Below, piece by piece: positions 6,059 through 8,477 of a stretch of DNA of 8,477 nt. Source of the stretch: Deltaproteobacteria bacterium. Lineage in GTDB: Bacteria; Desulfobacterota; Desulfobacteria; Desulfobacterales; SURF-15. The stretch covers positions 1-8,477 of the forward strand of contig JAHEHB010000232.1 in the NCBI GenBank assembly GCA_024644775.1. Direction: 5' to 3'. The notes below the pieces were generated by a model, which was not told where the DNA came from, did no database searches, and worked only from the letters and a program-made list of their open reading frames with translations. Each line of letters begins with the position of its first letter. The first letter of the stretch is position 1. A program made the translations under genes and the position numbers.

Positions 6059-6086
6059 AAAATAAGACAAGTCGTCGGTGAGTCAA
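6059..6086 (-). promoter_or_regulatory. Possible internal promoter between nqrE and nqrF
   Basis: Directly after the nqrE stop the minus strand reads TTGACT (6081-6086, 5 of 6 to consensus), 16 bases of spacer, and TATTTT (6059-6064, 4 of 6). Transcription from here would give nqrF an own leader of about 85 bases. Two small inverted repeats follow: TTAACCAAGTTAA (6045-6057) and AACTTG/CAAGTT pairing across about 6032-6056. Either separate nqrF expression or mRNA processing could explain them; unproven. Confidence 0.25.
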
Positions 6087-6695
6087 CTACAGTGTTATTC
6101 CTGCAAAAAGCATGAATCCGATGGCAATCAGACCGGTTACAATCATGTTAATACCAAAGCCTTGGAGACCTTCCGGAACATTGGCGTATCGAAGTTTCTG
6201 CTGAATCGCAGACATGGACACAATGGCCAAGCACCACCCGGTACCTGAACCGATGCCGAAAACAACCGATTCCGCGAACGTATAATCGCGTTCAACCATA
6301 AACAGGGAAGCTCCCAATATTGCACAATTTACGGTAATGAGGGGTAGGAAAACGCCCAATGCCATATACAGAGCGGGTGAATAGCGATCGATAACCATCT
6401 CGACACCCTGCACCAGGGCGGCGATGACGGCAATAAATAAAACAAGTTTTAGGAAACTAAGATCCACCCCCGGAAACCCCGCCCATGTCAATGCACCGGG
6501 TGCCAGTAGCAGATGATAAACCAGCCAGTTTGCAGGTGTTGTAATTGTCAGAACGAATATAACGGCCAGACCAAGCCCTGAAGCCGTTTTCATGTTTTTT
6601 GATACGGCCAAAAACGAGCACATCCCTAAAAAATAAGCCAGTAAAATGTTACCCACAAAAACGGAATTGATACCAATGCTGATTAGGTTTTCCAT
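6087..6695 (-). CDS. nqrE: Na+-translocating NADH:quinone reductase subunit E
   Basis: NqrE is an integral membrane subunit of Na+-NQR that, with NqrD, encloses an iron-sulfur cluster in the middle of the membrane on the electron path from NqrF to NqrC. Seen: 202 residues, full length, with six hydrophobic helices at about 7-30, 39-65, 79-103, 109-135, 139-163 and 179-202. The first helix carries Cys26 in [11 protein letters not shown] and the fourth Cys124 in [12 protein letters not shown]. These match the half-helix cysteines that ligate the intramembrane cluster in the Vibrio enzyme. The ATG at 6693-6695 lies 18 bases after the nqrD stop, with only a weak purine-rich ribosome site, so it is probably translated by coupling. 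The helix pattern resembles RnfA, but nqrC, nqrB and nqrF beside it settle the assignment. Confidence 0.96.
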   Translation of the reverse strand: MENLISIGINSVFVGNILLAYFLGMCSFLAVSKNMKTASGLGLAVIFVLTITTPANWLVYHLLLAPGALTWAGFPGVDLSFLKLVLFIAVIAALVQGVEMVIDRYSPALYMALGVFLPLITVNCAILGASLFMVERDYTFAESVVFGIGSGTGWCLAIVSMSAIQQKLRYANVPEGLQGFGINMIVTGLIAIGFMLFAGITL

Positions 6696-6713
6696 CGATG
6701 CGCTCTTTTGTTT

Positions 6714-7358
6714 TTACTTTTCAAGTAACGTGTGTTCTAACCAAACAAATAATCCGATAATGATAAAGGCGCCGGGGGCAAGCAGCATCAACCCCATGTT
6801 CTCATATCCCGCGTCATACAGCCACTGTGGGATGACCTGAAACCCCAACAGTTTTCCGGACCCCAACAATTCCCGAAAAAAAGCAACACCAATCAAGATG
6901 GAACTGTACCCGATGCCATTTGCCAGTCCATCCACAAAGGATGAAAATGGCGGATTCGTGAGTGCGTGACCTTCGGCTCTTCCAAGTACGATACAGTTGG
7001 TAATAATCAAACCCACGAACACAGACAACTGCTTGCTCACATCATATAGAAACGCCTTGAGAAGCTCGTCGGCAAAAATGACAAGCGTGGCAATGATACT
7101 GATCTCAACAATAATCCGGATATTTCTCGGTATCAAATGTCGAATCATGGAAATAGTCAAACTCGAAAAGGCAACAACGAACGTGAGCGCCAAACTCATG
7201 ACAATCGCGGTTTTAAGCTGCACGGTAACCGCCAGAGCGGAACAAATCCCTAAAATCTGTTTTGAGATGGGATTGGCTCGCCACAGCGATTCAATAATCG
7301 CTTTATAAGATTTCGTTTTTTTAATAGCCACCAACGGCGCTGGTAATGTCCGGTCCAT
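6714..7358 (-). CDS. nqrD: Na+-translocating NADH:quinone reductase subunit D
   Basis: NqrD is the second of the two inversely arranged membrane subunits that hold the intramembrane Fe-S cluster of Na+-NQR. Seen: 214 residues, with cluster cysteines Cys39 (LGICSALAV) and Cys122 (ITNCIVLGRAEG), the conserved NPPFSSFVDGLANGIGY loop (135-151), and FRELLGSGKLLG (161-172) before the last helix. The ATG at 7356-7358 is preferred over the TTG twelve bases upstream because GGAGA (7364-7368) is correctly placed 5 bases before the ATG and overlaps the TTG. It starts 44 bases after the nqrC stop and is followed by nqrE after 18 bases, so it lies well inside the operon. The family also includes RnfE; operon context decides for NqrD. 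Confidence 0.96.
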   Translation of the reverse strand: MDRTLPAPLVAIKKTKSYKAIIESLWRANPISKQILGICSALAVTVQLKTAIVMSLALTFVVAFSSLTISMIRHLIPRNIRIIVEISIIATLVIFADELLKAFLYDVSKQLSVFVGLIITNCIVLGRAEGHALTNPPFSSFVDGLANGIGYSSILIGVAFFRELLGSGKLLGFQVIPQWLYDAGYENMGLMLLAPGAFIIIGLFVWLEHTLLEK

Positions 7359-7402
7359 AACAATCTCCAAGTGGAACAGTAAATTAATGCCCTGCCTACT
7401 TA

Positions 7403-8119
7403 TTAACCCTCATCCGGTATCTGCTTCAGCATGTTTTTTCTGAATCGGATGGAAACAGGTTCATAGTGCGATAAAACTTGTTTCATACCTTCGGTAAGGT
7501 ATTTTCCGGTCAGTGTCGCCCCGCTGATTCCATCTACATAATTCATCCGTTTTTTTTCGGACACCTTGTCTTTAACTTTTCCCTTAGCGATCGCAATGGA
7601 TACAAACTCACCGGCTTGATCGACAATTTTTTTACCGACGAAGTTTTTTTGAAACCATCGCTTTTCGATCTCCCCGCCCAGACCCGGAGTTTCAGAATGC
7701 ATGTAAACCGTAAAACCCGATATCGTCGAACCATCGCCTTGCAAGGCAAGATACCCCAAAATCCTCCCCCAGAGACCACGGCTATTAATGGGAATAATGT
7801 ATGCTTCAATCTCTTTATCTTTCAGATATAAATAGACCGGGAGGTCCTGTTCGCCGCGCTTCGGCTGATCCAACACCCTTCCGCTTGGGTCCGCCCAAAA
7901 GGCTTGAATATTTTCTTTGTATAACGTTTCGATATCTCCGGATGAATAGGATGCTTGCTCTTTTACCAAGCCAACCGATTTTAATATGTTCTTCTGCTTA
8001 TCCAGTTGAATATTTCTTTGCTGTAATTCCTGGAGCCCGGTGGACGCCGCTGTCAGAAGAAGACTAATGACAACACATAATACCACCGCGAAAAGAATAG
8101 ATTTAACGCTACTGGACAT
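7403..8119 (-). CDS. nqrC: Na+-translocating NADH:quinone reductase subunit C, covalent flavoprotein
   Basis: NqrC carries a covalently bound FMN on the periplasmic side and passes electrons from the NqrD/NqrE cluster to NqrB. Seen: 238 residues with one N-terminal membrane helix (about 7-26), then a soluble FMN-binding domain with LWGRILGYLAL (116-126), SETPGLGGEI, and the flavinylation motif SGATLT (199-204). The last threonine, Thr204, is the expected attachment site for FMN, which the flavin transferase ApbE would add; no apbE is in the window. The length is slightly under that of the Vibrio protein. Its ATG at 8117-8119 lies inside the end of nqrB, an 11-base overlap that implies translational coupling. 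Confidence 0.96.
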   Translation of the reverse strand: MSSSVKSILFAVVLCVVISLLLTAASTGLQELQQRNIQLDKQKNILKSVGLVKEQASYSSGDIETLYKENIQAFWADPSGRVLDQPKRGEQDLPVYLYLKDKEIEAYIIPINSRGLWGRILGYLALQGDGSTISGFTVYMHSETPGLGGEIEKRWFQKNFVGKKIVDQAGEFVSIAIAKGKVKDKVSEKKRMNYVDGISGATLTGKYLTEGMKQVLSHYEPVSIRFRKNMLKQIPDEG

Positions 8120-8477
8120 TGGGTATTCTCTTTTTCAGCCGAAACTTTACCTCGATTGCATCGAACAATGGGGCGAAGCAATTCATGAATAGAATGACAA
8201 GCCCGACACCTTCTGGAAACGCAGGGTTTAACACCCGTACCAAAACCGTCAGGGTCCCGACAAGAAATGCATACACCCACCGTGCGGTGTTCATATCGGG
8301 CGCGGTAATCGGGCATGTGCACATATAGACAATTGCAAATGCTGATCCGCCCATCAACAGGTGATACAATGGGTTCAATTGAAGGTAAGGCATGGAAGCG
8401 TCTGTGGCAACCAGATTCAATAGCAGCGCGGTAAATAGAATTCCGATGATGTCGCCCAGGACCAGGCGATAATCCGC
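8109..8477 (-). CDS. nqrB: Na+-translocating NADH:quinone reductase subunit B, C-terminal part only
   Basis: The last 122 residues of NqrB, the large membrane subunit of Na+-NQR that carries covalent FMN and riboflavin and contains the quinone and sodium sites. The frame is open to the right edge, so about two thirds of a protein usually a little over 400 residues is missing, including the N-terminal flavinylation threonine region. Seen: hydrophobic helices around GDIIGILFTALLLN, LMGGSAFAIVYMC, WVYAFLVGTLTVLVRV and the conserved EGVGLVILFMNCFAPLFD, followed by a basic tail KFRLKKR. TCPITAPDMN between helices matches the family's 'DP.t.p' type loop only loosely. The stop at 8109-8111 overlaps the nqrC start. 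The operon promoter and nqrA would lie beyond the window, upstream on this strand. Confidence 0.94.
   Translation of the reverse strand, partial: ADYRLVLGDIIGILFTALLLNLVATDASMPYLQLNPLYHLLMGGSAFAIVYMCTCPITAPDMNTARWVYAFLVGTLTVLVRVLNPAFPEGVGLVILFMNCFAPLFDAIEVKFRLKKRIPNVQ

Overview
The window looks like part of a strictly anaerobic bacterial chromosome, most plausibly a Desulfobacterota (sulfate-reducer-like) genome. This is an inference from gene content: an anaerobic Ni-Fe carbon monoxide dehydrogenase, a Na+-translocating NADH:quinone reductase, a ferredoxin-thioredoxin-reductase-type protein, and a probable selenoprotein, in DNA of intermediate G+C. No rRNA, tRNA, CRISPR array or insertion sequence was seen.

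Layout. (1) Positions 1-1276, minus strand: the first 425 residues of a CooS-type CO dehydrogenase, running off the left edge. It is transcribed away from a 513-base AT-rich intergenic region that carries two well-spaced sigma70-like promoters for it. (2) Positions 1790-4031, plus strand: a three-gene arsenosugar-biosynthesis-type cluster made of a TIGR04282-family glycosyltransferase, a carboxymuconolactone-decarboxylase/AhpD-like 'peroxidase-like' protein, and the radical SAM enzyme ArsS. (3) Positions 4167-4750, plus strand: a glutaredoxin-like protein overlapping a ferredoxin-thioredoxin reductase catalytic-chain homologue. (4) Positions 4747-8477, minus strand: nqrF, nqrE, nqrD, nqrC and the 3' end of nqrB, in operon order B-C-D-E-F, converging on the redox pair.

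The most important observation is that arsS does not end at the TGA at 4008-4010. The reading frame continues GGT-GGT-GCC-ATT-TCG-ACC and stops at TGA 4029-4031. This gives a C-terminus CTAGSGFT-U-GGAIST, in which the UGA falls where cysteine-type ArsS proteins have the Cys of their C-terminal Cys-Gly-Gly motif. A stem-loop suited to a bacterial SECIS element follows immediately. A routine ORF call would truncate the protein and lose its key residue.

How the genes work together. CODH oxidises CO (or interconverts CO and CO2) with ferredoxin-type electron carriers. Na+-NQR links NADH to membrane quinone and a sodium gradient. The ferredoxin-thioredoxin-reductase/glutaredoxin pair could carry low-potential electrons to thiols, although the reductase lacks one expected active-site cysteine (Phe at residue 81). 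The arsenosugar cluster would build arsenic-containing sugar derivatives from methylated arsenic. The methyltransferase ArsM that normally supplies the substrate is not in the window.
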